Below, one piece after another: positions 32,441 to 40,294 of a stretch of DNA of 64,000 bases (position 1 is its first letter; every line of letters begins with the position of its first letter). A model generated the notes under the pieces. The model did not search any database and had not been told where the DNA came from. It saw only the letters and a program-made list of their open reading frames with translations. Source of the DNA: Neobacillus niacini (GTDB taxonomy: Bacteria; Bacillota; Bacilli; Bacillales; Cytobacillaceae). The translations under genes were made by a program, and so were the position numbers. The stretch is from the NCBI RefSeq assembly GCF_023715415.1, contig NZ_JAMBOB010000011.1, positions 1-64,000 on the forward strand, read 5' to 3'.

Positions 32441-32648
32441 AGGAGAATCGTGCCCCTGAGCTGTAAAAAAGAGTAATAGAGGGAACGATACTAGGAGAAT
32501 CGTGCCCTTAAGCTGTAAAAAAAGATAACAGAGGGAACGATACTAGGAGGATTTTTCCCTTAAGCTGTAAAAAGTGATAGCAGAGGGAACGATACTAAGA
32601 GAATCGTTCCTTTAAGCTGTAAAAAGTAATAGCAGAGGGAACGATACT
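32441..32648. repeat. four tandem 52-bp hairpin repeats
   Basis: Units at 32441-32492, 32493-32544, 32545-32596 and 32597-32648 are each exactly 52 bases. Each has AGCTGTAAAAA in the middle and ends in AGAGGGAACGATACT. Within each unit the left arm (ATCGTGCCC or ATCGTTCC) pairs with the right arm GGGAACGAT, so every unit can fold into a hairpin; unit 4 has a perfect ATCGTTCC/GGAACGAT stem. The last unit ends on the first base of the stop triplet of the minus-strand NERD gene. There is no coding potential. This is most of the gap 32380-32647. Confidence 0.95.
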
Positions 32649-33550
32649 TATTGTTTAACGTAGTGAGAGGCCCTAGCTTTGCCTAAAAGGACAAAGTTTT
32701 TAGTAAGTACCCTTCGAATTGCCTTCTTTGACTTAATAGAACCGCACCAGTCATAGATGTTATCAACTGTAATTTTTTTATCTGGAAATAGTAAGCTAAA
32801 TTCATTTACACTTCTTAATATAGCTTCCTCAGCCTCCTCTATACATCCACATTTCTTACATATCAATGTCTCATCTGTTAAAAAGGTACTGCAATTCAGA
32901 CAAGTTATACCCTTTTTCAACGTTTCAAAGTTGTATGGAGGTAATTTCGGATAGGGAGACTCAATTATATGCAAATCCGCTAATTGTGTGGCTAACTGAA
33001 AATACTTTTTGTGTAATTTTATTGGTCCTGAATTTAGCTTTTTTAAAAAGCGATTAAGCTGGGTTGGAAAAATAATAGCCGGGTGTTTTGAGGGTATATA
33101 TAAGTGGAACTCGGGGTTGTTGAAGATAAGATAGGATTCAATCGTAAAATGGTATCCTAATTCGTGAAGTAATTTATTAAATAAGGTTTCACAGCGTTCT
33201 AGTTGGTGTAGTGGGTTCTTTTGCAGGACACCTGCGGGGTTATACCATTTATCATCCTTGACAACGTAATCCCCTTCAAAATTTTTTACGTCTAATGGGT
33301 AGACCTTTTCATAAGCAAGGATTAACGTATCAATTTGAAAAATGGATTGGTTATATTCAAGTAATAAGTCATGTAGAACTATCCAATGATCAGTAAGATT
33401 TAGGAGCCAAATATCGCTTCTTACTTCGCCTTCATATCCTTTACTGATTGCCCAAAAATGTTTTTTATCATTTTCTGAAAAATCCATTCTAGCATTTAAT
33501 AAGCGATAAAGCACTAATTCCAACGGTTCTGATCTCTGTTTAAAAATCAT
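32648..33550 (-). CDS. NERD-domain protein with a C-terminal zinc ribbon
   Basis: About 300 residues. The middle carries a nuclease-related (NERD) pattern, with IFQIDTLILAYEKVYPLDVK followed by GDYV, resembling the acidic and lysine motif of that domain. A CxxC-x9-CxxC zinc ribbon follows (CLNCSTFLTDETLICKKCGC), then a helix-rich tail that may bind DNA (SIKSKKAIRRVL). NERD domains are thought to act in DNA processing; the role here is unknown. The start is placed at ATG 33550; in-frame starts up to 33604 cannot be excluded. It is alone on the minus strand between dnaC and purA, and its stop touches the tandem repeats. Confidence 0.75.
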   Translation of the reverse strand: MIFKQRSEPLELVLYRLLNARMDFSENDKKHFWAISKGYEGEVRSDIWLLNLTDHWIVLHDLLLEYNQSIFQIDTLILAYEKVYPLDVKNFEGDYVVKDDKWYNPAGVLQKNPLHQLERCETLFNKLLHELGYHFTIESYLIFNNPEFHLYIPSKHPAIIFPTQLNRFLKKLNSGPIKLHKKYFQLATQLADLHIIESPYPKLPPYNFETLKKGITCLNCSTFLTDETLICKKCGCIEEAEEAILRSVNEFSLLFPDKKITVDNIYDWCGSIKSKKAIRRVLTKNFVLLGKARASHYVKQ

Positions 33551-33623
33551 ATAACACTTCATTCCTTTGATACCTATTTTATGGAAAACCAACTTCCAAT
33601 ACAAGCTAGATTCATAAATTAAT

Positions 33624-33668
33624 ATTTTACGAACATATTTTAATAAATTAATATAAATCGTTCGTGTT
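33624..33668. promoter_or_regulatory. two PurBoxes (PurR operator) before purA
   Basis: TTTACGAACATAT (33625-33637) and the inverted AAATCGTTCGTGT (33655-33667) resemble the PurBox with its CGAAC core. The cores CGAAC and GTTCG are 25 bases apart, close to the spacing of PurBox pairs in B. subtilis. They lie just upstream of the purA promoter, so PurR repression released by PRPP is expected. Confidence 0.8.
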
Positions 33669-33671
33669 TTA

Positions 33672-33701
33672 TTGACTTTTACCGGTATTAATTGTTAAAA
33701 T
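33672..33701 (+). promoter_or_regulatory. purA promoter
   Basis: -35 TTGACT (33672-33677) and an extended -10 TG-T-TAAAAT (33693-33701), spacer 18. It is followed by GGAGGTGC and the purA start about 45 bases downstream. Confidence 0.7.
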
Positions 33702-33745
33702 TGTCTGTGGAAAAAGAAAAGCGTATTTAATTTGGAGGTGCCTAT

Positions 33746-35038
33746 ATGACGTCAGTAGTGGTAGTTGGTACACAATGGGGAGACGAAGGAAAGGGTAAAA
33801 TTACCGATTTCCTTTCTGAGAATGCAGAGGCAATTGCTCGATATCAAGGTGGAAATAATGCGGGTCATACCATTAAATTCAACGGAGAAACATATAAATT
33901 ACACTTAATTCCATCTGGAATCTTTTATAAGGAAAAAATCTGTGTAATTGGTAATGGGATGGTTGTTGATCCTAAAGCACTTGTTGCTGAGCTTGCTTAT
34001 TTACACGAAAAGGGTATTACAACCGATAACCTCCGCATCAGTAACCGTGCGCATGTTATCCTCCCTTACCATTTAAAACTTGATATTGTTGAGGAAGAAA
34101 GTAAGGGTGCCAATAAAATTGGAACTACCAAAAAGGGAATCGGACCTGCTTATATGGATAAAGCAGCACGCATTGGAATCAGAATTGCTGACCTCCTTGA
34201 GCGTGACGTTTTTGAAGAAAAGCTTGAACGAAACCTAGCTGAAAAAAATCGTTTGTTCGAACGAATTTATGAGACAGCAGGATTCACTAAAGAGGAAATC
34301 CTAGATGAGTATTTCGAATATGGACAGCAAATTAAACAATATGTTTGTGATACATCTGTAGTGTTGAATGATGCACTAGATGAGGGCAAACGAGTTTTAT
34401 TTGAAGGCGCTCAGGGAGTTATGCTGGATATTGACCAAGGTACGTATCCATTCGTAACATCTTCTAATCCAGTTGCTGGTGGAGTTACAATTGGCTCTGG
34501 TGTAGGCCCATCAAAAATCACACATGTTGTGGGAGTTTGTAAGGCATATACATCTCGTGTTGGTGACGGACCGTTTCCAACAGAGTTACATGATGAAATT
34601 GGCAGTCAAATTCGTGAAGTGGGACGTGAATATGGTACAACCACTGGACGTCCACGTCGAATTGGCTGGTTTGACAGTGTAGTTGTTCGTCATGCACGTC
34701 GTGTTAGCGGCTTAACGGACCTTTCACTGAATTCCATTGATGTGTTATCTGGTCTTGATACATTAAAAATCTGCACAGCCTATAGCTACAAAGGTGAACT
34801 GATTACTGAATACCCTGCAAGCCTTAAGGTGTTAGCAGAGTGTGAACCAGTCTATGAAGAGCTTCCAGGATGGTCTGAGGATATTACAGGAGTTAAAACA
34901 TTAGATGAATTGCCTGTAAATGCACGCCATTATGTTGAACGTGTAACACAGCTTACTGGAATTCCATTAACTACTTTCTCTGTAGGGCCAGACCGCAATC
35001 AAACAAATGTTGTTCGCAGTCCTTGGAGACAAATTTAA
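33746..35038 (+). CDS. purA: adenylosuccinate synthetase
   Basis: Joins IMP and aspartate using GTP, the first committed step of AMP synthesis. 430 residues, full length. Motifs: [16 protein letters not shown] at the N-terminus (catalytic Asp), [23 protein letters not shown] and the C-terminal [12 protein letters not shown] 33746 follows GGAGGTGCC. It is preceded by PurBoxes and ends at a strong terminator. Confidence 0.98.
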   Translation: MTSVVVVGTQWGDEGKGKITDFLSENAEAIARYQGGNNAGHTIKFNGETYKLHLIPSGIFYKEKICVIGNGMVVDPKALVAELAYLHEKGITTDNLRISNRAHVILPYHLKLDIVEEESKGANKIGTTKKGIGPAYMDKAARIGIRIADLLERDVFEEKLERNLAEKNRLFERIYETAGFTKEEILDEYFEYGQQIKQYVCDTSVVLNDALDEGKRVLFEGAQGVMLDIDQGTYPFVTSSNPVAGGVTIGSGVGPSKITHVVGVCKAYTSRVGDGPFPTELHDEIGSQIREVGREYGTTTGRPRRIGWFDSVVVRHARRVSGLTDLSLNSIDVLSGLDTLKICTAYSYKGELITEYPASLKVLAECEPVYEELPGWSEDITGVKTLDELPVNARHYVERVTQLTGIPLTTFSVGPDRNQTNVVRSPWRQI

Positions 35039-35044
35039 TCATGA

Positions 35045-35078
35045 AAAAGCCCTCATTTCCTGAGGGCTTTCACTTTTA
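35045..35078 (+). terminator. purA terminator
   Basis: AAAGCCCTCA/TGAGGGCTTT stem followed by CACTTTT. Confidence 0.92.
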
Positions 35079-35100
35079 AAAATCTTTTTTTAAAAAAGTA

Positions 35101-35130
35101 TTGTACTTTACATACAAGCCGTGTTATTAT
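35101..35130 (+). promoter_or_regulatory. tRNA cluster promoter
   Basis: -35 TTGTAC (35101-35106), 18-base spacer, -10 TATTAT (35125-35130). It lies about 35 bases before the truncated tRNA-Lys copy and 179 bases before the intact tRNA-Lys gene. Confidence 0.6.
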
Positions 35131-35164
35131 AAAAAGCGTCGTCACAAACGAGACAGCTAATGAC

Positions 35165-35190
35165 GAGCCATTAGCTCAGTTGGTAGAGCA
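35165..35190 (+). pseudogene. truncated tRNA-Lys 5' fragment
   Basis: GAGCCATTAGCTCAGTTGGT and the next six bases are identical to the first 26 bases of the intact tRNA-Lys at 35309. With two upstream bases the identity is 28 bases. After that the sequence diverges (ATGAGCGACG...), with no anticodon arm. A partial duplication of the tRNA start, separated from the real gene by 118 bases with no recognised content. Confidence 0.88.
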
Positions 35191-35308
35191 ATGAGCGACG
35201 CTTCATGAATAAGCTTCGAATTGTACACGCCGAGCTGCTACTTGCGTTATTTACTGAGGCGGGGACATCTGACGACGGTAATAAATGTTTAGGGAACTAT
35301 TCTAGTAC

Positions 35309-35384
35309 GAGCCATTAGCTCAGTTGGTAGAGCATCTGACTTTTAATCAGAGGGTCGAAGGTTCGAGTCCTTCATGGCTCACCA
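35309..35384 (+). tRNA. tRNA-Lys (TTT)
   Basis: 76 bases including encoded CCA. Acceptor GAGCCAT/ATGGCTC, D arm with GCTCAGTTGGTAGAGC, anticodon loop CTTTTAA giving anticodon TTT, and T arm GGTTCGAGTCC. Confidence 0.98.
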
Positions 35385-35434
35385 AGTTATTTTCATTAGA
35401 AAATAACCAAGTTATTTTTGTAAAAATAACTTTC
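35385..35434 (+). repeat. paired hairpins between tRNA-Lys and tRNA-Glu
   Basis: Two successive inverted repeats, GTTATTTTC/GAAAATAAC and AAGTTATTTTT/AAAAATAACTT. They share AAGTTATTTT, so the second may be a local duplicate. They could serve as processing punctuation between tRNAs; this is inference. Confidence 0.65.
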
Positions 35435-35440
35435 AATAAT

Positions 35441-35512
35441 GGCCCCTTGGTCAAGTGGTTAAGACACCTCCCTTTCACGGAGGTAACACGGGTTCGAATC
35501 CCGTAGGGGTCA
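35441..35512 (+). tRNA. tRNA-Glu (TTC)
   Basis: 72 bases without encoded CCA. Acceptor GGCCCCT/AGGGGTC, anticodon loop CTTTCAC giving TTC, T arm GGGTTCGAATCCC. Confidence 0.96.
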
Positions 35513-35576
35513 TTGGCATTTGGTTGTTGGCAAAACATCGGCAAGCCCGGTGGCTTGCTGACAATCAATATCATAT

Positions 35577-35653
35577 GGTCTGGTAGTTCAGTTGGTTAGA
35601 ATGCCTGCCTGTCACGCAGGAGGTCGCGGGTTCGAGTCCCGTCCAGACCGCCA
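35577..35653 (+). tRNA. tRNA-Asp (GTC)
   Basis: 77 bases with encoded CCA. Acceptor GGTCTGG/CCAGACC, anticodon loop CTGTCAC giving GTC, T arm CGGGTTCGAGTCCCG. Preceded by a GCAAGCC/GGCTTGC hairpin at about 35541-35559. Confidence 0.97.
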
Positions 35654-35661
35654 TAAAAAAT

Positions 35662-35734
35662 GGCTCAGTAGCTCAGTCGGTAGAGCAAAGGACTGAAAAT
35701 CCTTGTGTCGGCGGTTCGATTCCGTCCTGAGCCA
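35662..35734 (+). tRNA. tRNA-Phe (GAA)
   Basis: 73 bases without encoded CCA. Acceptor GGCTCAG/CTGAGCC, anticodon loop CTGAAAA giving GAA, T arm GCGGTTCGATTCCGT. Confidence 0.96.
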
Positions 35735-35738
35735 TTAT

Positions 35739-35777
35739 AAAAAAAGAAGCTTGCTGATGTAGGCTTCTTTTTTTTAT
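35739..35777 (+). terminator. tRNA cluster terminator
   Basis: AAAGAAGC/GCTTCTTT stem with a long run of T, five bases after tRNA-Phe. Confidence 0.92.
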
Positions 35778-35787
35778 TTGTTACAAA

Positions 35788-35804
35788 TGTAATGTTGTTG
35801 TAAT
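35788..35804 (+). promoter_or_regulatory. WalR box
   Basis: TGTAAT-GTTGT-TGTAAT matches the WalR consensus TGTWAH-N5-TGTWAH exactly. It lies 26 bases upstream of a candidate promoter for the M23 hydrolase gene, a position suited to activation by WalR, whose own gene is the next one downstream. Confidence 0.85.
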
Positions 35805-35829
35805 AAAATATCCAATTATTTACATGGTT

Positions 35830-35858
35830 TTGGCGGAAATTGTCTGCTTATGTAAAAT
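35830..35858 (+). promoter_or_regulatory. candidate promoter of the M23 hydrolase gene
   Basis: -35 TTGGCG (35830-35835), 17-base spacer, -10 TAAAAT (35853-35858). If used it gives a leader of about 260 bases (to 36127). In that leader I see a few short inverted repeats (CGTAG/CTACG) but no riboswitch I can name. Confidence 0.5.
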
Positions 35859-36127
35859 CTGGTCCTATTCTATTACCTCCTAAAACGCTGATATAATAAC
35901 TTTTACCTACGAAAATAGGAAAAAACACGTAGATAATCTCCCTCCTTCAAACTCCTACGTTTGTAGTAAAATGTCAGCTATTATACAATTTTGTTACATT
36001 ATCAAGACTAATCGTTATTAAAATAGAAATTATGTTAAAGTTATAAAGTAGAAAAAGTGGGAAATTTCTTTTGTAGTTATAAAGTACTAGATTAAGAGAG
36101 TTGTTTCCGTAATTTAGGAGGATTCCA

Positions 36128-37588
36128 ATGTTATTTAATAATAAAGGAAATACATCAAGTAAATTAAAGAAAAAACAATCTTTGAAAAGCGTTGTTATGA
36201 CAGCGTTTGCTGCTTCCGTACTCATATTCAGCAGCGTGTCTGCAAGTGCTGCAGGGGCATTCAAACTAACGACTGTTTACCATGTATACAATGATCAACA
36301 ATATATAGGGACGGTTTCTGATAAAGAGCTTGTTGAAAACATTGTCGAAGAAAAGGAAAACAAGCTAAGAGAATCCATTAAGGATAAGGACTTAAACTTT
36401 GGCTCAAATATTGAGTACATAGAGGAACAGGTTTTTAATTCAACGGTAAATGATAAAGAAACGATTCAAAAACTTGATGGTGCCATTCAGATTCAAGCTG
36501 AAGCTTCCACCATCGTTATTGAAGGAAAGCCTGTTGCTTTCTTGAAAAACCAAAAAAGTGCTGAAGATGCTATTAAACGACTTAAACTTACCTATGTGAC
36601 ACAAGCTCAACTAGATGAAGTAGAAGCTAGAAAAGCTGCACCTGAAGCTGTAATACCACCATTAACTGAAAATGAAACTCGTATAGTAGACGTAAGAGTA
36701 GCTCAAAATGTTTCATTTAATGTAGAAAAAGTTTCACCTGACAGAATTTTGTCGACTGAAGATGCAGTGACATTCTTACAAAAAGGTACATTAGAAGAAA
36801 AGAAATATATAGCTCAAGAAGGCGATGTTCTAGGAACGATTGCCAATAACCACGGATTAACATTAGATCAGTTTCTTGGATTAAATCCTGGACTTACAGA
36901 AGATACTGTAGTGAAAATTGGCCAAGAGGTTAATGTTACAGCATTAAAGCCATATCTTGAAATAATTGTTGATAAAGAAGTAAATCAAAAAGAAGCAATA
37001 GCTTTTGCTAATGAAGTAATTGAAGATGGCAATATGCCAAAAGGTGAATCAAAAGTGCAGCAAGAAGGTAAAAACGGCGAACGTTCTGTTAACTATCGTA
37101 TTTCAACTCTAAATGGTGCAGTCACTAGCAGCGTTGTAACAAGTGAGGTAGTACTTACTGAGCCAGTTAATAATATTGTTGTAAAGGGAACAAAGGTTAT
37201 TCCTTCACGTGGATCAGGGACTCTAGCATGGCCTGTTTCCGGTGGATATATCTCTAGCAAGCAAGGCTATAGATGGGGGAAAAGTCATAAGGGTATCGAT
37301 ATTGCAAGACCAAGTAATCGAACAATTAAGGCAGCCGATAATGGTAAGGTCGTATCAGCAGGTTATGACGGCGGTTATGGAAACAAAATTGTGATTGACC
37401 ACCAAAATGGCTTACGTACTGTGTATGCGCACCTAGAGTCCATTGGTGTAAGTGTTGGTCAAACAGTTTCACAAGGCTCAGCAATTGGTATAATGGGTTC
37501 AACTGGAAACTCTACCGGCGTACATTTACATTTCGAAGTATACAAAAATGGTGCACTTCAAAATCCATTAAATTATGTAAATCGATAA
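36128..37588 (+). CDS. secreted LysM/G5/M23 peptidoglycan endopeptidase
   Basis: A 486-residue exported cell-wall enzyme. The signal peptide ends near SVSASAAGA (residue about 40). A LysM domain (YIAQEGDVLGTIANNHGL, about 235-280) and a G5 domain (about 285-365) follow. The C-terminal M23/LytM metallopeptidase has zinc-ligand motifs HKGIDIARP and HLHFEVYKNG. It should cut peptide cross-links in peptidoglycan. The gene stands between the tRNA cluster and walR and has a perfect WalR box upstream, so it is probably a WalR-regulated autolysin. ATG 36128 follows TTAGGAGG. Confidence 0.93.
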   Translation: MLFNNKGNTSSKLKKKQSLKSVVMTAFAASVLIFSSVSASAAGAFKLTTVYHVYNDQQYIGTVSDKELVENIVEEKENKLRESIKDKDLNFGSNIEYIEEQVFNSTVNDKETIQKLDGAIQIQAEASTIVIEGKPVAFLKNQKSAEDAIKRLKLTYVTQAQLDEVEARKAAPEAVIPPLTENETRIVDVRVAQNVSFNVEKVSPDRILSTEDAVTFLQKGTLEEKKYIAQEGDVLGTIANNHGLTLDQFLGLNPGLTEDTVVKIGQEVNVTALKPYLEIIVDKEVNQKEAIAFANEVIEDGNMPKGESKVQQEGKNGERSVNYRISTLNGAVTSSVVTSEVVLTEPVNNIVVKGTKVIPSRGSGTLAWPVSGGYISSKQGYRWGKSHKGIDIARPSNRTIKAADNGKVVSAGYDGGYGNKIVIDHQNGLRTVYAHLESIGVSVGQTVSQGSAIGIMGSTGNSTGVHLHFEVYKNGALQNPLNYVNR

Positions 37589-37603
37589 TTTCACATCATT
37601 CAA

Positions 37604-37636
37604 AAGAGTCTCTACTAGTACTAGAGGCTCTTTTTG
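37604..37636 (+). terminator. terminator of the M23 hydrolase gene
   Basis: AAGAGTCTCTA/TAGAGGCTCTT stem, one mismatch, followed by TTTG. The CTAGTACTAG loop is itself palindromic. Confidence 0.9.
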
Positions 37637-37751
37637 TGTTAAATACTACTAATAGATGAATTGCAGCTGAAACAATGGTAAAGTAAACTAGAGTAGAAAT
37701 GCCAATTATATTTTTATATAGATTATTTTATAAAACAAAGGAGCAATGGGT

Positions 37752-38462
37752 ATGGAAAAGAAAATTCTCGTGGTGGATGATGAAAAACCGATTGCGGATA
37801 TTTTGCAGTTTAACTTAAAAAAAGAGGGTTACGATGTTTACAGTGCTTATGATGGAAACGAAGCTCTCCAGATGGTAGAAGAAGTGCAGCCAGACTTAAT
37901 TCTCTTAGATATTATGCTGCCTTTAAAAGATGGCATGGAGGTTTGTCGCGAAGTCCGTAAGAAATATGATATGCCGATCATTATGCTGACCGCTAAAGAT
38001 TCGGAAATAGATAAGGTATTAGGCCTTGAGCTTGGTGCAGATGATTATGTAACAAAACCTTTTAGTACGAGGGAATTAATCGCAAGAGTAAAAGCGAATC
38101 TGCGTCGACATCAGGTGGTTATTTCTCAGACAGATGAGGAAGTTGAAACAAATGAAATTGAAATTGGTTCACTTACCATCCATCCAAATGCATATGTTGT
38201 TTCAAAACGCGGGGAGACGATTGAATTAACCCACCGTGAATTTGAACTGCTTTACTATTTGGCAAAGCATATTGGGCAGGTAATGACAAGGGAACATCTG
38301 CTGCAAACCGTATGGGGCTATGATTATTACGGAGACGTTCGGACAGTGGATGTAACGGTTCGCCGTTTACGTGAAAAGATTGAAGATAACCCTAGCCACC
38401 CTACGTGGATTGTCACTCGCAGAGGAGTGGGCTACTATTTGCGTAACCCAGATCAGGAGTAA
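37752..38462 (+). CDS. walR: response regulator WalR
   Basis: Essential OmpR-type regulator of cell-wall metabolism, 236 residues. The receiver domain has DDE near the N-terminus ([10 protein letters not shown]), the phospho-acceptor in LILLDIMLP and the conserved Lys in YVTKPFS. The C-terminal winged helix ends with [12 protein letters not shown] 37752 is preferred over ATG 37746, which is too close to AAAGGAGC. First gene of walRKHIJ. Confidence 0.97.
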   Translation: MEKKILVVDDEKPIADILQFNLKKEGYDVYSAYDGNEALQMVEEVQPDLILLDIMLPLKDGMEVCREVRKKYDMPIIMLTAKDSEIDKVLGLELGADDYVTKPFSTRELIARVKANLRRHQVVISQTDEEVETNEIEIGSLTIHPNAYVVSKRGETIELTHREFELLYYLAKHIGQVMTREHLLQTVWGYDYYGDVRTVDVTVRRLREKIEDNPSHPTWIVTRRGVGYYLRNPDQE

Positions 38463-38470
38463 TAGACTAC

Positions 38471-40294
38471 ATGAAAAAGGTTAGTTTTTTTCGTTCTATA
38501 CATGTAAAATTCGTCATTATCTACGTATTGCTGATTTTAGTAGCGATGCAGATTATTGGCGTTTATTTTGTCAGGCAGCTTGAAGAAACATTGAGGACTA
38601 ATTTCCAAACCTCTATAAAAGAACGTGTTAATTTACTTGCCTACAATGTGGTTGAAGAAATGGAAAGAAAAAGGACTCCTGAAGATCCTACTCTTGAGGA
38701 AGAAATTAAGAAAATTCTTCGCGATTTTGAATCTGCTGATATTTTTGAGGTTAGGGTGATAGATGCGAAGTCACGTAAAATTCTCGGTACCTCCGATGCA
38801 AACCAGGGGCTTGTCGGACAAAGGACAACAGAGCTGCGGATTACGCAGTCCATCAATCTTGGCGAAGACTCGAGTAGTATCAGAATTGATAAAAAAGGCG
38901 GACATCGGATATGGGTCCTTTCGACGCCAATCAAATCGGGCAATAATGTGATTGGTGCTATTTATTTGGAAGCCAAAATAGAAAATGTATTTACCCAAAT
39001 GAAAACCATTAATGGTATTTTTGCAACGGGTACAGGTATTGCCTTAGCAATTACAGCTATCTTAGGAATCCTGCTTGCACAGACCATAACCAGGCCGATT
39101 ACAGACATGAAAAAGCAAGCACTAGCGATGGCAAAAGGGAATTTTTCGCGAAAAGTAAGGGTATATGGGCAGGATGAAATTGGAACCTTAGCACTTACCT
39201 TTAACAATTTAACGAAAAAGCTCCAAGAAGCTCAGGCCATGACTGAGGGAGAACGGAGAAAGCTATCTTCCGTTCTATCCTATATGACAGACGGAGTCAT
39301 TGCGACGGACCGAAAAGGCAGAGTCATCTTAATCAATGAACCGGCAGCAGAAATGCTGAATGTTTCACGTGAAACAGTTCTCTCACAGCCAATCCTTTCT
39401 CTATTAGGATTAAACGATACAAATACATTTGAAGATTTATTAGAAGAAAAAGAATCGTTAATTCTTGATTATAGTACCAAAAAGGAACCCTATATTCTTC
39501 GCGCCAACTTTTCAGTTATTCAAAAAGAGACCGGTTTTGTTAATGGATTAATTGCGGTTCTTCACGATATAACCGATCAGGAAAAAATTGACGCAGAAAG
39601 AAGAGAGTTTGTTGCCAATGTATCACATGAGTTAAGAACACCGCTCACAACGATGAGAAGCTACTTGGAGGCTTTGGCAGATGGTGCCTGGAAAGATGAA
39701 GAGATTGCGCCTAACTTTTTAGAGGTAACACGGACCGAAACGGAAAGAATGATTCGCTTAGTCAATGACCTTCTTCAATTATCCAAAATGGATAGTACAG
39801 ATTACCGACTCTCAAAGGAATGGGTGAATTTTGTCGATTTCTTTGACCGTATTATTGATCGTTTTGAAATGTCAAAAAATCAAAATGTTAGCTTTCAAAG
39901 ATTACTGCCAACTCATGCAATCTTCGTAGAAATTGATGAAGATAAAATGACACAGGTCCTTTACAATATAATATCGAATGCACTTAAATATTCTCCTGAA
40001 GGCGGACAGGTTACTTTTTCAATAAAAGAGGAAGAAGAAAAGATTGTTGTTAGTGTCTCTGATGAAGGAGTAGGAATTCCGAAGGAGAATATTTCTAAGA
40101 TTTTTGATCGTTTTTACCGTGTGGACAAAGCGAGAACGAGAAAATTAGGTGGTACAGGTTTAGGATTGGCCATTGCAAAGGAAATGGTTAATGTTCATGG
40201 CGGGATGATTTGGGCTGTTAGTGAAGAAGGAAGAGGAACGAAAATTTCCTTTTCACTGCCATACGAGCAATCTGAAGAGGATGAATGGTCATGA
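38471..40294 (+). CDS. walK: sensor histidine kinase WalK
   Basis: A 607-residue membrane kinase. Two membrane helices (about 15-35 and 180-205) flank an extracellular sensor domain; HAMP, PAS, and the kinase core with FVANVSHELRTPLTT (phospho-His) and the ATP lid GLGLAIAK follow. It phosphorylates WalR in response to peptidoglycan state. The stop overlaps the walH start. A perfect parS lies in the PAS-coding part, as in B. subtilis. Confidence 0.97.
   Translation: MKKVSFFRSIHVKFVIIYVLLILVAMQIIGVYFVRQLEETLRTNFQTSIKERVNLLAYNVVEEMERKRTPEDPTLEEEIKKILRDFESADIFEVRVIDAKSRKILGTSDANQGLVGQRTTELRITQSINLGEDSSSIRIDKKGGHRIWVLSTPIKSGNNVIGAIYLEAKIENVFTQMKTINGIFATGTGIALAITAILGILLAQTITRPITDMKKQALAMAKGNFSRKVRVYGQDEIGTLALTFNNLTKKLQEAQAMTEGERRKLSSVLSYMTDGVIATDRKGRVILINEPAAEMLNVSRETVLSQPILSLLGLNDTNTFEDLLEEKESLILDYSTKKEPYILRANFSVIQKETGFVNGLIAVLHDITDQEKIDAERREFVANVSHELRTPLTTMRSYLEALADGAWKDEEIAPNFLEVTRTETERMIRLVNDLLQLSKMDSTDYRLSKEWVNFVDFFDRIIDRFEMSKNQNVSFQRLLPTHAIFVEIDEDKMTQVLYNIISNALKYSPEGGQVTFSIKEEEEKIVVSVSDEGVGIPKENISKIFDRFYRVDKARTRKLGGTGLGLAIAKEMVNVHGGMIWAVSEEGRGTKISFSLPYEQSEEDEWS
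39361..39376. other. parS site inside walK
   Basis: TGTTTCACGTGAAACA, a perfect palindromic parS, encoded in the walK codons for Asn-Val-Ser-Arg-Glu-Thr. It is about 20 kb from the parB site. B. subtilis also has a parS site in this gene. Confidence 0.96.

Noticed and set aside
32441..32648. CRISPR array
   Set aside because: The four units are contiguous with no unique spacers, and no cas genes are in the window.
35859..36127. Possible c-di-AMP or other riboswitch in the M23 hydrolase leader
   Set aside because: The conserved cores of the ydaO-type riboswitch are not visible; only short inverted repeats are present.
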